Below, piece after piece: positions 34,736 to 45,691 of a DNA stretch of 64,000 bases (its first letter is position 1; the number at the start of each line of letters is the position of its first letter). The stretch covers positions 68,925,348 through 68,989,347 of the forward strand of contig OX344764.1 in NCBI GenBank assembly GCA_947034895.1, in the 5' to 3' direction. This DNA is from Rhytidiadelphus loreus (lineage: Eukaryota > Streptophyta > Bryopsida > Hypnales > Hylocomiaceae). The notes under the pieces were generated by a model. The model ran no database searches and was not told the DNA's origin. It saw only the letters and a program-made list of their open reading frames with translations. A program made the translations under genes and the position numbers.

Positions 34736-37700
34736 TTACGAATCATCGTCGCTCACTATTTCGCTACTCTCCTTGGCTTTTGATTTCGCAAACTTCTCAT
34801 CCCACTGCTCCATTTCTGCTCGGTTGATATCCTCTGCTGTCGTTATTTCTTTCGTCTCCCCAGTTGGTTTCGGAGCCTACATAAACACAATTATGTGAGA
34901 AAAACGTGCACACGAGGGCGTTTGTAATAAGTCGATTCACATGTTTAACATCTAATGCTGACCCATCTTGGAAGGAAGATCAACGACCCAGACATTGCGA
35001 AATTAAAAAAAGAGTTAATGAGCCACTAACAGGTCTTTCGGCAAGTTGTTGCAAGCGGAGGAATAAAGTGTCAGCACGCTCCTTCATCTGCTTCACTTGA
35101 GTGCCAGTAAACAGTGCTTTGGAAACGTTTAGATCTTCACCTCCTTCACTGCTTGCCGAGATATCGAGCTGCCAAACCCTCACCCCGTTATGGTCTAGCT
35201 AATATTCAAGTCCGACTATCCACTTTGGAAATAAATTCTTCAGAGGGAACTGAACAGGCTAAGGGAAAAAAGATACTGTGCATCGAACTGGCGGCCAGTG
35301 CGACGATAACCACTTCGAGAAGAGAAAAATACTTGAGTACTGAAAAAATCTTCGTGTTTTAAAGAGGCAACTGACCAACACTCGACCAAACTAAATATCC
35401 TTGTACAGGAATGCGGGAGGAATGGCGTCCCTCAAGAACCATAATACATTAAGGGTACATCAAACCATTCAGATATACTCATCAAAGAGCAAGAGAATAC
35501 TATATCTTACAGCTACAGTCAGAGTTAGCAGTCAGAAATGGTCTAAAGAAAAGGTATTAGACAAGGTACGAGGTCAATAGAGAAGTACAACCACCACAGT
35601 AATTGGGAGAAGGCAAGTATTTGCTTCCCTGCAAATGAATTACATCAAATGCACATTACAGGCGGTATGTTAACTCTACAAAGAACAGAATGGCGAGGGA
35701 ATGCAGGACAGACCACGTACAGGTGCTTCAAGAACACGGCACATAAAGGTATATCGACCACTCTCTCTTTTCAAATCTCAGTTATTATACTCCTAGAGTA
35801 TATGGTATGCTCTTTGCAATACAACACTCTGTAACTTTAGAAAACAATACAATCCGGAGGTAAGGCCGTTGACACCACCACCAAATTAGCCGAGGAACTT
35901 ACAAAAACTGCAAAGAGCTTATGGAGTCGTATAACTCCATAGTTGGTTCGGCCACAATACGACCTTCATCTAAGGATCACGTTGCTGCATGATAATCTGT
36001 ACCCAACTAGGCGCAGTTGGTAAAAAAATTCTTTCTCTATCTCCTCAAATTAGTACTAAAGCCATCAAAACGCTTATATTATCCAGAACTGGACAATGTA
36101 CGTGAGGATCAGTCGCACAGTAAACGGAGTTTGAACCACTTCAAGGACCACACAGTTAGAATTACTCCGTAATATGCTATCCTTCACAGTCTACTGAATT
36201 ACATTGCAAAATGGATTTTCCATCGCTCGCAGTGATTTGAGATGAATAGAACACACTGTGTCACTGTCTCAATCTATAGCAATGCATATGTGGAAATTTC
36301 TCCAAGGTGGAAGTAAAAGAATGCACCTGGACATGGAGAATGCAGGCGAGAACGCTGGCAATGGGAAGCCAGCTATCTTCCGGTGATAGAGACAGACCAG
36401 ACCTGCGTAACAGTGAGGATAAAAAACTGGTGATATAGAAAAGAAGCTGAATAAGCATGTATACATTGCTGAGAGACCACACTGCTGCACAGAGACTTAA
36501 CACCGAAAATTTCTAATCCAACATTACAATGGTGATCCCCCAATAGAATATATTTATATGGTTTGATCAAAACATGAGCAACATACCATCTCAACTACAA
36601 ATATTGCACTACCAATTACTACCCCACTAGGAATTAAAGCTTAGGACAAGAAAACAAAATACCTCAAATAAGGAGCAATATACACGATAGCATAGACGAG
36701 ATAACGCTGCTTTCTAGTGTCTAGCCACGCGAACACCCACACCTGAAGAGTTCAATTTTTGACCTCAGAAAACCGACGACGCAACCTCAAGCAGAGAAAC
36801 TCACAACCAACACCTACTGAAAAAACACAACCAATGAGGAAAGTCGGAATGACAATTAAACAAGCTTCAGCTAAAGTAAGGTAGAGGATACAATTTGAGT
36901 CACTTCAAGCGTTTCAACCAATAAGTAGGAGTATGCTTTCGTTAAGAGATCAATATAGAGCTCTAGAGAGATTACGTTGTGTACAAGAGCCAAGTCTGTT
37001 GAGGTCAAATTTTTATCACAATATATGAATTTCTTATTCAATTTTCAAAGTGAGGTTGAAGACCGCTATTGAAAGTACAGTAGACAACCACATTTCCATT
37101 CAAAGATCAAAAGCCATAGACATTAAGCCAAGTTATGCTCACACCACCTGCTAATAAGTCCAACGACGAGAATTGAAGGAATGAGTTTCTGTATGAAACA
37201 GGAGTCAGTCAATAGGAGGCGGCTTCAGGCCACCAACAGTTTCATTCAAAAAATTATTACCAGCCAATTGAATAGAGGAATGAAGCTAATGATCCCCATG
37301 GCTGCAAATCGAACATCGTCTCCTCCTAGCGGCGAAACGCTTTCGTTTCCGTCCTCACTTGGAACGTCGGCGGGAAGCACAAGAGTGCTCAACACTGAAG
37401 CTGCAATCGCTAATGCGAACGGTGCGTCATCTTCAAGACCTGCTCTGCAAATGCCAGTCCCTCTATACCGAATACTCTGCACACAGCGTTAAGCAGAATT
37501 TCCACTCAATAAAAAGACCACCAACGCGTAAAAATCTCTTCGTGCTAACAACACCAAAAACGAAGCAGCGATCAAGAAACTATCAGAAGGATAAAGAAAC
37601 ACCGCTACAATACGAAAATCTCAAATTCTGAAACGAAATTCACAAACATGCGTGCACAAGCAAGAATCCTAAAAACCCTAACCTTAATCGTGGCTTGCAT

Positions 37701-37739
37701 TTTGGCCCGCTGTGTCCAAATTGAACTGCGCCCTTGCAT
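34736..37739 (-). CDS. Conserved multi-pass membrane protein of unknown function, 6 exons, 235 aa
   Basis: Exons (minus strand): 37739-37683, 37476-37261, 36742-36663, 36402-36327, 35168-35031, 34876-34736; every junction is GT/AG and phases match. The protein has a short basic N terminus (GRSSIWTQRAKMQATIK), then three or four hydrophobic segments: about 37-52 (FALAIAASVLSTLVLP), about 74-96 (IISFIPLFNWLVWVFAWL), about 102-115 (YLVYAIVYIAPYL) and about 125-140 (WLPIASVLACILHV). A soluble C-terminal third follows, with GTQVKQMKERADTLFLRLQQ (coiled-coil-like) and an acidic end (EIVSDDDS). The motif SLSPEDSWLPIAS and the clean exon structure say this is a real, conserved gene, but I cannot name the family or its membrane. 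The start is the only Met upstream in frame before a stop. A LINE fragment lies about 480 bp upstream. Confidence 0.82.
36900..37060. repeat. Intronic repeat shared with the citrate synthase gene
   Basis: Within the second intron of the membrane-protein gene, GTAGGAGTATGCTTTCGTTA through GAGGTCAAATTTTTATCAC and ATTTCTTATTCAAT matches 50030-50180 (GTAGGGGTGTGCTTTCATTG, GAGATCAAATTTTTATCAC, ATTTCTTATGCAAT) in the same order and orientation on the plus strand, although the two genes run in opposite directions. Confidence 0.65.
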
Positions 37740-38220
37740 CCAGGCCTCTCGTCCTGACACTGAATCATATGAACAATCTCAAATCTCAATCGCGGATCAA
37801 ACAGAAAATCCAGAAATAGCAAAAATAGCAAAAATGATTGAAAATCAACCGATACAACAAGAATGGCTGCCTCGCGCACCTATTAACCCCGACGATGGCT
37901 TGAGAGCTCGCCGTAGTGCGGTGCCAGGACACCCGCCATAGCCAGGCTTACAGCACAAAATTTCCATCAATTCTCCAATTCTCAAGCACTGAAAGAAACC
38001 AAGGAGAGCGCAGAAAACTTGTGGACGCTGCCAGTGTGGGAACAATTGAAATTGTGCGTGAGTTGTTGCGATTTGGTGAACAAGGTGCACAGAGCACCGG
38101 CGAGAGAAACAGCTTCCGGAGATTTATAGACCAAGGCAAATTTTGGGATTCTAGGGCAGCGAGGCTGTTGGGATTTGTGGAAGGGGGAGCCACGTGGCGT
38201 ACGTTAGGGTTTTCCTCCAA
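37740..38220. promoter_or_regulatory. Promoter and leader region of the membrane-protein gene
   Basis: A balanced-composition stretch upstream of the start codon at 37739; no specific element could be assigned. Confidence 0.35.
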
Positions 38221-38822
38221 GTTTTTTTTTTTTTTTTTTCTTACAAATGGAAAGAACCACTGCAATTTAAAAAAACAGAACGCAAAGCACCGAAGACACG
38301 AAGGCTGGACAAATGAAGAGATAAGAGCAAAAAGGAAAAGCAAAGAAAATCACGCAAAGAGAATAAACAAGAGGGGGCCCTTCTTGCTCCAAGAAATGCT
38401 AATATCAGTCTTCCTAGTCAAGACAGGTGATTTAAGCCAAATACGATCAAACTTGGCCCAAATATTAGTTGCATTTAGTGGTTGTTGACAAACCCCAAGT
38501 TGAGTCTTGAATTGGGCCGCACAACCCGAGTCGAGGAGAGCGTCCTAAATCATTGAATGTGTGATTCCAAAGGCCATTGTTTTTGAAAAAAAAACTTGTT
38601 GTTTCGGGAAATCCAAATAATCCAAAGTAATGAGCCACGAAGCAAATTCCAAATGGTTTTAAGGCCTTGGAACCATCTAGGAGTAGAAGAGCCAAATATG
38701 CATTGAGAAAAATCCAGTCTATTATGTGGTCCCGCAATTGATAGCACTCCTATAAGGTGATAGAGAATAGATTGGGTATAATCCTCAAAGTTTTTGAATT
38801 TAGCCAGAGTGGCAATCAATGA
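38221..38822 (-). mobile_element. 5'-truncated LINE (non-LTR retrotransposon) fragment
   Basis: On the minus strand, 38819-38550 reads as a protein stretch with TPRWFQGLKTIWNLLRGSLL followed by WIIWISRNN, which resembles the zinc-binding/linker region at the C-terminal end of plant LINE ORF2 proteins. Downstream are stops, a 3' part ending CCATTTGTAAG, and a run of A (T-run 38222-38239 on the plus strand). Frame shifts show it is dead. No clear target duplication was found. Confidence 0.65.
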
Positions 38823-39056
38823 TTTTGTTTTCTAAGTTGAAACCCAAGACTTAGATTAATAGATGCAACTTGTAAAGACAAAGATATTGATACAAAGGAA
38901 ATTGAAATTTCTTCCACACATTCTCATACTAGTCTATTGTAAGATCCTACAATTAGATATGCAAAAGAAATGCTATTAATTTTTTAGTCTTTGCACTAGA
39001 AATGGCAATTTTGAATGTTTTTTGATGAAAAAAGGCCTTCGGACATTAGGGATTAT
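38823..39056. mobile_element. Partial TTAA-type element, right end only
   Basis: CACACATTCTCATACTAGTC, TAAGATCCTAC, then AGAAATGGCAATTTTGAATG and GGACATTAGGGATTAT reproduce the right half of the 21.3-kb element family. The left half is missing or too diverged. A related piece of the same internal region lies at about 43730-43790. Confidence 0.5.
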
Positions 39057-39429
39057 ACTTAGGTTAAGATCCATGCCATTCTTAAGGACAAGAAGTCTAA
39101 TTGTAATCTCACATGGCTAAAATATTAATGTCTTTCTAGACCTTAAAGATGATTTTTCTTTTCCATCATTCTAACAAAATTTTAAAGTCCATCATGCTTT
39201 AAATATAACAAGCGTAGATTCTATATATTTATTGGAATTTTGAAATTTACTAGCTCAAATCTAAAAATAAATACTACCAAGAATATGGTTTGTCCTTAAT
39301 ATACACCAAAACTTTAAAATGTACCACTAAATGTTTTGTCTTTAGCCCCTCCTTTCTATATGGTTAAATACATCAAACAAAATGGAGGTGGGATATGGTG
39401 ATGTTGAAAGGAAATAGATTCCTCTTATT

Positions 39430-39840
39430 TGCAATTGTGCAAGCAAGTGAGCTTAGGAATGTAAGCCTACTAGCCTTGAGCCTAAATATAAGTGGGTGCC
39501 CTATAACATTGAAGGTACCTATGACATACCTACCATCCCTTCAGTTTTTCTGGCACCATGGGGCTAGATTGCACCATTTTAAAATAAATGTCTTCTTTTT
39601 GCTAGATAAAAGTATTTTTTTTTCGCCAAAATTTTAAGTGATTGCCACCTTGGCACTTTGTTAAAAAGTGAAAAAAAGGGGTTGATACCTACCTATGACA
39701 TATAACCATGAAACGTGCCTATAACATAGATATCTATAACACAGGTACCCTATAACCATAGAAGGTGCCTATAACATAGGTGTTTAGATTCCTAGGCTCA
39801 TGGACAAAATATCCTAGGCTCACATGCTAGCACCCTGGCA
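39430..39840. mobile_element. Degenerate relative of the MULE-type element at 27.2 kb
   Basis: The right end TAGGCTCACATGCTAGCACC and the internal GAAGGTGCCTATAACATAGG units match the 27202-27728 element. The left end (AAGCAAGTGAGCTTAGG) is diverged. No target duplication was found. Confidence 0.5.
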
Positions 39841-40137
39841 AGTTGGGGTTCATCATTTAAAAAAAGATTCAAATGATCCATTTTTACAAAGGAGAGATAC
39901 TTGCTTTGGCTTGTTAAAAATGTTGGTAGTCAAAAGGAGATTGTAGATTCTCTTTGAATGCATTTTTGGAACATCCCATGAAATCATGAATAAACTCAGA
40001 ATTCTCAAAGTGCTCGAACTAAGTCTACCCAAAAAGATGCCGTAAGATAAGGCTCTCGTGAACAAAAGTAGTCTACTCTTTTAGGACAAAAATCTACAAG
40101 GGTCGGTTTTAGCAAGGGGTCACAAGACGTACATCAC
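39841..40137. other. Spacer before the acetyltransferase duplication
   Basis: Non-coding A+T-rich sequence; composition becomes balanced from about 40.1 kb. Confidence 0.4.
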
Positions 40138-41149
40138 GTGCACTTTCCCTTACTGAACTGGCTCCTCTTTTTCGTCAATCCACCAGTGGAAGGATCGGGC
40201 TGCCGCTGCCAAAGACAATCCCCGCACCACCTGACTGGTAAGATTTGCACTCGACTCAATTTCTCCGTCAAAATTTGTTTCACATTCGATCCCACTCGCC
40301 TCCTCCACTTTTTTTCAAACCAGCCAGACACAGTAATCTCGATTCCAGAAAGACTCATCAAGCAAGCATTCGTGGTTGTCCCGTGCTTACGATCCAGAAG
40401 GTGAGCCTTAACCCTCCAACCAATTTGCTTACTTTTAATTGCTGGCAGCTGGCAGATCGATCGATGCATGGATAGATGGATGCAGAGCTTTCAGTTTCTG
40501 AAGGCTCGATCGAGCTAGCTCTCCCCTGGAGCTGGCTCCCGTGCTGGCCTTTCGCAATTTTGATGCTTTGGTGGAGTGCTTGGTTGGAAGCTTCCCAAGC
40601 TTTCCCCACTTGAATGCTTTTGAGTTCTTTTGCCTCGTTTTCGTCCACAATTTATGTCCTAGTTGATGAGACGCGCGCAGTGTGTGTCTGATGTGCTGCT
40701 CTTTGAATTCGAGCTTGAGATTGCATCTGTAATGGCAACAGACGATTCCGTTGTTTCTTGCTCCTGGAGTGCGTTCCAATTACATTCGAAGATTGTAGCA
40801 ACGGGAACCTCCCGTGAAGAATACATACGGAGGTCGCCTTTGCCAATTTGCATTGGCTCTGCCTGTCGTTTAGAATAAGATTGTCGAATTCGGGGATGCG
40901 CTCTCTTGCAGTTCTCTATTCGACCGATTACAGTGACTTCACTTCCACAATTTTTGCCGTGGAACCTAATACCTCCTGCACTTCGATTCCATGGGCCGCC
41001 ATTTACCTACGAGATCAATTGCATTGTAACCTTGGATTGGTGAACCCTAATCTGGTTGCTGTTGGATTTCATGCAGTGACGAGATCCATCCAGCATCTGT
41101 TCTGGCGATCCAATTCGCAAACCTAGAGTAGTCGTGTCCCCCTGCCACC
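40138..41149 (+). promoter_or_regulatory. Promoter, leader and 5' leader intron of acetyltransferase copy 1
   Basis: A leader exon ends at 40400 (GATCCAGAAG before GTGAGC), and an intron of 676 bp runs to the acceptor TTTCATGCAG at 41076; the coding exon then starts 73 bp further on. Both splice sites are kept in the second copy, which supports the model. The intron contains a segment of about 260 bp (from 40791, GATTGTAGCAACGGGAACCT) that occurs once here and twice in copy 2. Confidence 0.65.
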
Positions 41150-41839
41150 ATGAGCAACGAATTGCCTGTCCCCGAGGGCCCCCTTCCGCAGGGCTCTCCC
41201 TTGCCTCCTCCTTTCTACTGGCCCTTCGACCCCACTCTCGTCGACCAACGTAACGCCGCACGGGAGAAGCTTCGCAGGTACAACAGCACGGGGTTCTCAA
41301 CCCTTCCCACTGCAGACCTAGAGTTGCAGCGCACGCAGATTCTCTCGGAGCTTTTCGGCAAAATCAACCCTGCGAAGCCGCCCTTCATCGAGCCTCCGTT
41401 CCTGTGCGACTACGGCATCAACATCGAAGTGGGGGACGACTGCTACATGAACTTCGGCTGCTGTATTCTGGACTGCTCCAAAGTGACGATCGGCAACAAC
41501 GTTTTGTTCGGCCCCAATGTGCAGATCTACTGTCCAGGGCATCCGTTGGATCCCGTGTTGAGGAATGGGGTGAATGGGTTTGAGTTCGGGTTGCCGGTGA
41601 AAGTGGGGAACGATGTCTGGATTGGCGGGGGAGCAATTTTGTTGCCTGGAGTGACGGTGGGCGATGGGTCAGTGGTGGGAGCGGGCGCGGTGGTGACGAA
41701 GGATGTGGAGCCGCTGGTGGTCGTGGTGGGGAATCCTGCGAAAGTGGTGAAGCGGATTCAGAAAGGGGACTGGGGGAGGCCCAAGCCGGCTCACGGCAAC
41801 AGTAAAACAGAAGGGAAGGGAACTACCAGTGACACCTAA
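41150..41839 (+). CDS. Maltose/galactoside O-acetyltransferase-like protein, copy 1, 229 aa
   Basis: This is a left-handed beta-helix (hexapeptide-repeat) acetyltransferase of the Maa/LacA/NodL group, which transfers acetyl from acetyl-CoA to a sugar hydroxyl. Residues about 37-75 look like a shortened maltose-acetyltransferase N-terminal domain. Hexapeptide turns run from about 85 to 195 (KVTIGNNVLFGPNV, VWIGGGAILLPGVTVGDGSV). The catalytic histidine is H131 in YCPGHPLDPVLRNG, and the family ending VVTKDV...VVGNPAKVVKRI is complete. No signal or membrane segment is seen, so the protein is probably cytosolic. The coding region has no introns, but a leader intron precedes it. A proline-rich N terminus (PVPEGPLPQGSPLPPP) is unusual for the bacterial enzymes. 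The real substrate is unknown. The start ATG is preceded by CTGCCACC, a good plant context. Confidence 0.85.
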   Translation: MSNELPVPEGPLPQGSPLPPPFYWPFDPTLVDQRNAAREKLRRYNSTGFSTLPTADLELQRTQILSELFGKINPAKPPFIEPPFLCDYGINIEVGDDCYMNFGCCILDCSKVTIGNNVLFGPNVQIYCPGHPLDPVLRNGVNGFEFGLPVKVGNDVWIGGGAILLPGVTVGDGSVVGAGAVVTKDVEPLVVVVGNPAKVVKRIQKGDWGRPKPAHGNSKTEGKGTTSDT

Positions 41840-42069
41840 AACGGACCGAATGAACCAATTCAGCATTATTGTACTGAGAAAGGTTTTCTGGGGTCTTGGA
41901 GGTAGTCAAAAGGGGATTCTCAATTTTCTAAGAAGGAATATTTTGGACACCGTATGAGTAAGTGATGAATTTTCAAAGTGCTGAAAATAGGTGTTTTTAA
42001 AATTGACTCTAGATTCTTGGGAATAGTGGGAGTAAGTTTTAGGTAAGAATCTCAAGGGTCACTTTCATG
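41840..42069. other. 3' flank of acetyltransferase copy 1
   Basis: Probable 3' untranslated region and start of the inserted repeat DNA that separates copy 1 from its original downstream sequence. Confidence 0.35.
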
Positions 42070-42390
42070 AACGAGTCGGAATGAGGTGTGGCTACCTTAG
42101 GGACAACCAAAAGTGCCACTTTGTCTACTGTACATAGTGACTATTATGAGATTTGTCAAATTTTTATATTTTCATGTTGGCAAATAAAAGGAAGTTCAAT
42201 CGCACCAAAGAATGTGATAGTTGGAAACCATATATAGAAGTTATGAAGGGTCAAAGTTTTTGATAAATGTTCTAAAATGGTGATTCTTCAACAAACATGT
42301 AGATATTGATTTTGAAGATGTACATAGAGCATGAAGTGGTGCTTTTAGACATAGTGTGATTTTAGGTGTTACTACCTTACAAGCTGGACA
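42070..42390. repeat. Dispersed repeat, copy C of a three-copy family
   Basis: Begins near GGAATGAGGTGTGGCTACCT and ends near GTTACTACCTTACAAG. It shares GTTGGCAAATAAAAGGAAGT and GAAGATGTACATAGAG with the copy at 28195-28490. The terminal GGTAGCC-like motif recalls the foldback element at 7.0-8.2 kb. Confidence 0.6.
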
Positions 42391-44046
42391 AAACAAACCC
42401 TACTGGAGATGTGTGTTTGGTTTTAGGGGAACAGTTGGGAGATTTGTGTTTGAGTAACAAGATCGAAGGGATTAACAAATTACAGTTCAATACTTGAGCC
42501 CAAAAGGATGCCATGAGGATGAAAAGTGCCCTTTAGATGGATGCTGAAATAAACTTTTGCATATTGAAGAATGGATGATTTTAATCCATTTTTGTTTGTG
42601 TTATGATAAACTACCTCATATTAACTCATGCCATATTTACAGCAGTGAGTTAATTTTGAATCAAATTCTACTTTGGTATTCTAGTCCTAGAAGGATGAAA
42701 AGTGTCCTTTGAATTAACAAATGTGCTTTTATATTATGAAGTATGGATGAATTTGATTTGATTTTTTTGTGTAATTTAATTTATGCTATATTTATATGAC
42801 ATAGTTAAGTTTGATTCATATTAGTAGTTGTTTTTTGATTTTATATGGAGTAGTTTATAAAACAATGGTATACTTATTATATTTGATTTATTTTCATACT
42901 TTAAACTATTTTATCTCAATAAAATCTGTTTTTGACATTCAAAATGATTTTTTTGCTTTTGTTATCGAACCCAACAAAATAAAGCTTTTGGAGTGTAGCT
43001 ACTTGGAAATTTTCAAAATTCCTAAAAATGAACATTTTATTGAAGTTTGAAGGAGAGGATTGATAACTCTATGTTTCCATTTAAAGGGTGGCAGACATAT
43101 ATTCTTTACATAGTAATGTTCTATACTGAAATGTACTCATATCCTGAAATTTTCAGATTTTTTAAGCATGATTTGTATGTTCTTTGAATTTCTTTACTTT
43201 TTTTCTTCTAAAATTCATGGTAATTTGAAACTTTCACAAAAAAGTCTAAAAAGTTTATGACATGTATTAGATAGGTGCTTTCATCTTCAAAAAATAAAAA
43301 CAAAACACATTGTTAAATTGAAGAGAAATGGAAGATTCAAAGTGGTGGATTTTGATATTCGACTACACAATCATAACCTTTGTCCTTTAGGGGCCACAAC
43401 AAAGGTGCTCCAACAAGCCCACTTGTGCTCTTTGAAACATTGCATTGTTAAGCATGGTGTGTTCATCTTGGTGTGTTCATCTTCTATTGTGCATGTAGAT
43501 TGGCAATATACCAAATAGACTATAGCAAGTTGCTACAAGTTTATAAAAGAATGTAAAATACTCAATTGAAATTGTCCCTAAAAAAATAAGAAAGTGGAGC
43601 AACTTTGTTAATTTTGAGAAAACTAAAAGAAACACTATGTTGATTATTGAAAGAAGATTCTAAATTCAAATGCACACCACATGAATAAACAAATAATCTT
43701 CCAAGTGTTGAAAATTCTTAAATTTTTTCCACACACTCTCATACTAGTTAGGTGTAAGATCCTACGGTTAGATATGAAAATAGGTGAACCCTAAAGTCAC
43801 CCTAGGCTTACAATCCTCAATTGAACAAAATAATGTCCGTTCTAGGAAAGAATCTGTAAGGGGTGGATACATTTTAGAGAGGGGTCACAATCAAATGCAA
43901 TGACACTCAATCACCGCGATTGAGCCATGGCAACACCCTTGAAAGCGATCAACCCAACTCAATTTCTTTGTCAAGGTTTGTTGGCTTTGGATCGCAAGGA
44001 AGGAGGCTTTGCATTGGCAGAAGCTACATGCAAGGAAGCTTGAGGA
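42391..44046. other. A+T-rich insertion-rich spacer between the two acetyltransferase copies
   Basis: No gene. About 43385-43515 resembles the 3' flank of acetyltransferase copy 2 at 46530-46615 (GGTGCTCCAACAAG / GGTGCCCCAACGAG; CTATTGTGCATGTAG / TTATTGTGCATATTG), so it is probably the original downstream flank of copy 1, pushed away by later insertions. A fragment of the TTAA element family lies at about 43730-43790. Confidence 0.5.
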
Positions 44047-44269
44047 TCGGGGTGGATTGACCCCCTCGCTCGGCCTTATTAGGGGTGCATATAAAAAAAA
44101 GCCCCCTATTTTGGGCCATTCTAGGGTATACTCATGACCTCTCTAAACTAATTTGGGGTCTCTAATCGCAAAAATGAATTAAAAAATTGCAAAACATTTC
44201 ATGTGCGAAAAATAAATAATTCCAGGGTTTGCCCGCAGGGCCGAGCGAGGGGGTCAGTTCACCCTGGCC
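44047..44269. mobile_element. MITE with TGACCCCCTCGCTCGGCC termini
   Basis: The left terminus GGATTGACCCCCTCGCTCGG and the right GAGCGAGGGGGTCAGTTCAC are inverted copies; the repeats extend over about 30 bp with a few mismatches. The body is about 160 bp and non-coding. A relative with weaker ends lies at 18717-18957. Confidence 0.75.
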
Positions 44270-45691
44270 AGCTTGAGTAGGTATATTACTCGAAAAGTGT
44301 GCCAATGCTACAGGATAGAGCCAATACGAGTGTATCTGCTTGTTTTCAAACCAGAGACAGACAGTCTCCAATTTGATTCCAGATAGACTCATCAAGCAAG
44401 CATTCGTGGAATTGGTGGAATTTGCAAACAGTCCCATGCTCACGATCCAGAAGGTGAGCGAACCCACCATTCAATTTGCTTACTTTCAATTGCTGGCTGC
44501 TGGAAGATCGATCGATGGATATGGAGCTTTCAGTGTTTGAAGGCTCGAGCTAGACTAGCTCTTTTCTGGCTCTGGCTTTCGGAATGTTGATGCTTTTGTT
44601 GAAACGCTTGGTTGGATACTTCCCAAGCTTCCCCAATTGAATTCGTGTGTGGTGGGTGCCTCGTGTTCGTCTCAGTTTCTGTCGTGGTTTAGGGTTTAGT
44701 GTGTGGCTGATGTGTTGCTCTTCGAATTCGAGCTTCAAATGGGGTCTGCAATTGCAATCACCGATTCCGTTTATTGTTGCTCCTAGGATGCGTTCCTACC
44801 ACCTACAACATTCGAAGATTTGTTTGTCAGGAAGATTGTAGCAACGGGACCTCCCGTCGAGAAGGTCGCCGGTGCTCTATGTATGTGTGTCAATTTGGTT
44901 TGCCTGCCGTTGAGAATGTGACTGTCGAATTCGGGGATGCGCTCTCTTAGCAGTTTTCTGTTTGATCGATTATTATCTTTTCGCGACGTCAGCTTCACAA
45001 TTCCGTGGAAGCAAAGACCTCCTACACTTCGAATCTTTAGCTGCTATTTCCAAAGAGATCAATTGCATGGCAACCTTAGAGTGGTGAAACCCCAATTGCG
45101 ATGACGCAGCCAGACCACTGTGGTGATTGCAAATGGCCTGACCTGCAAACCTCAATCCTACTCCACCGTCCCTTATCATAGTCATTGAACCGGACTGTGG
45201 ATGGTCTCCGAAAATTCAACTCAATTGTCCCGCATCCCCACAAATTCACTTCCATTTCCAAAATTGCTTGACAGGAAGATTGTAGCAATGGGACTTCCCG
45301 TGGAGATTACCTGCGGAGGTCGCCGTTGCTCCATGCCTGTGTGCCAATTTGGCTCTGTCTGTCGTATAGAACGTGATTTTCGAATTCGGGGATGCGCTCG
45401 CTTGCAATTTTCTATTCGATCCATTCTTATTAATCCTGTCGCGACGTCAGCTTCCCAATTTCGCGGAAGCCAATACCTTCTGCACTTCGAATCCATGGCC
45501 ACCATTTCCGACGAGATCAATTGCATGGCAGTCGAAAAAATCTGTTTCTTGCTTGATAGCTTCAATTGGCGACCCTTACCCTAATTCACGATGTGCTTTG
45601 CTGTTGCTTTTCATGCAGTGACGGGATCCATCCAGGATATGTTCTGGCGATCCAATTCGCAAACCTAGAGTAGTCGTGTCCCCCTGCCACC
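44270..45691 (+). promoter_or_regulatory. Promoter, leader and enlarged leader intron of acetyltransferase copy 2
   Basis: The leader exon ends at 44453 (GATCCAGAAG before GTGAGC) and the intron runs to TTTCATGCAG at 45618, 1165 bp against 676 bp in copy 1. The extra length is explained by a direct duplication of a segment of about 260 bp: units start at 44833 and 45278 (GATTGTAGCAACGGGACCTC and GATTGTAGCAATGGGACTTC), 445 bp apart, and both contain TCGAATTCGGGGATGCGCTC. Confidence 0.65.

Noticed and set aside
37948..38343. Minus-strand open frame ending in a lysine run
   Set aside because: It reads through the poly(A) tail and 3' part of the truncated LINE into the flanking DNA.
38206..38800. 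TCCTCCAAGTTTTT and TCCTCAAAGTTTTT as target duplication of the LINE at 38.2 kb
   Set aside because: One mismatch in a short T-rich motif, and the protein-like LINE sequence continues beyond the second copy.
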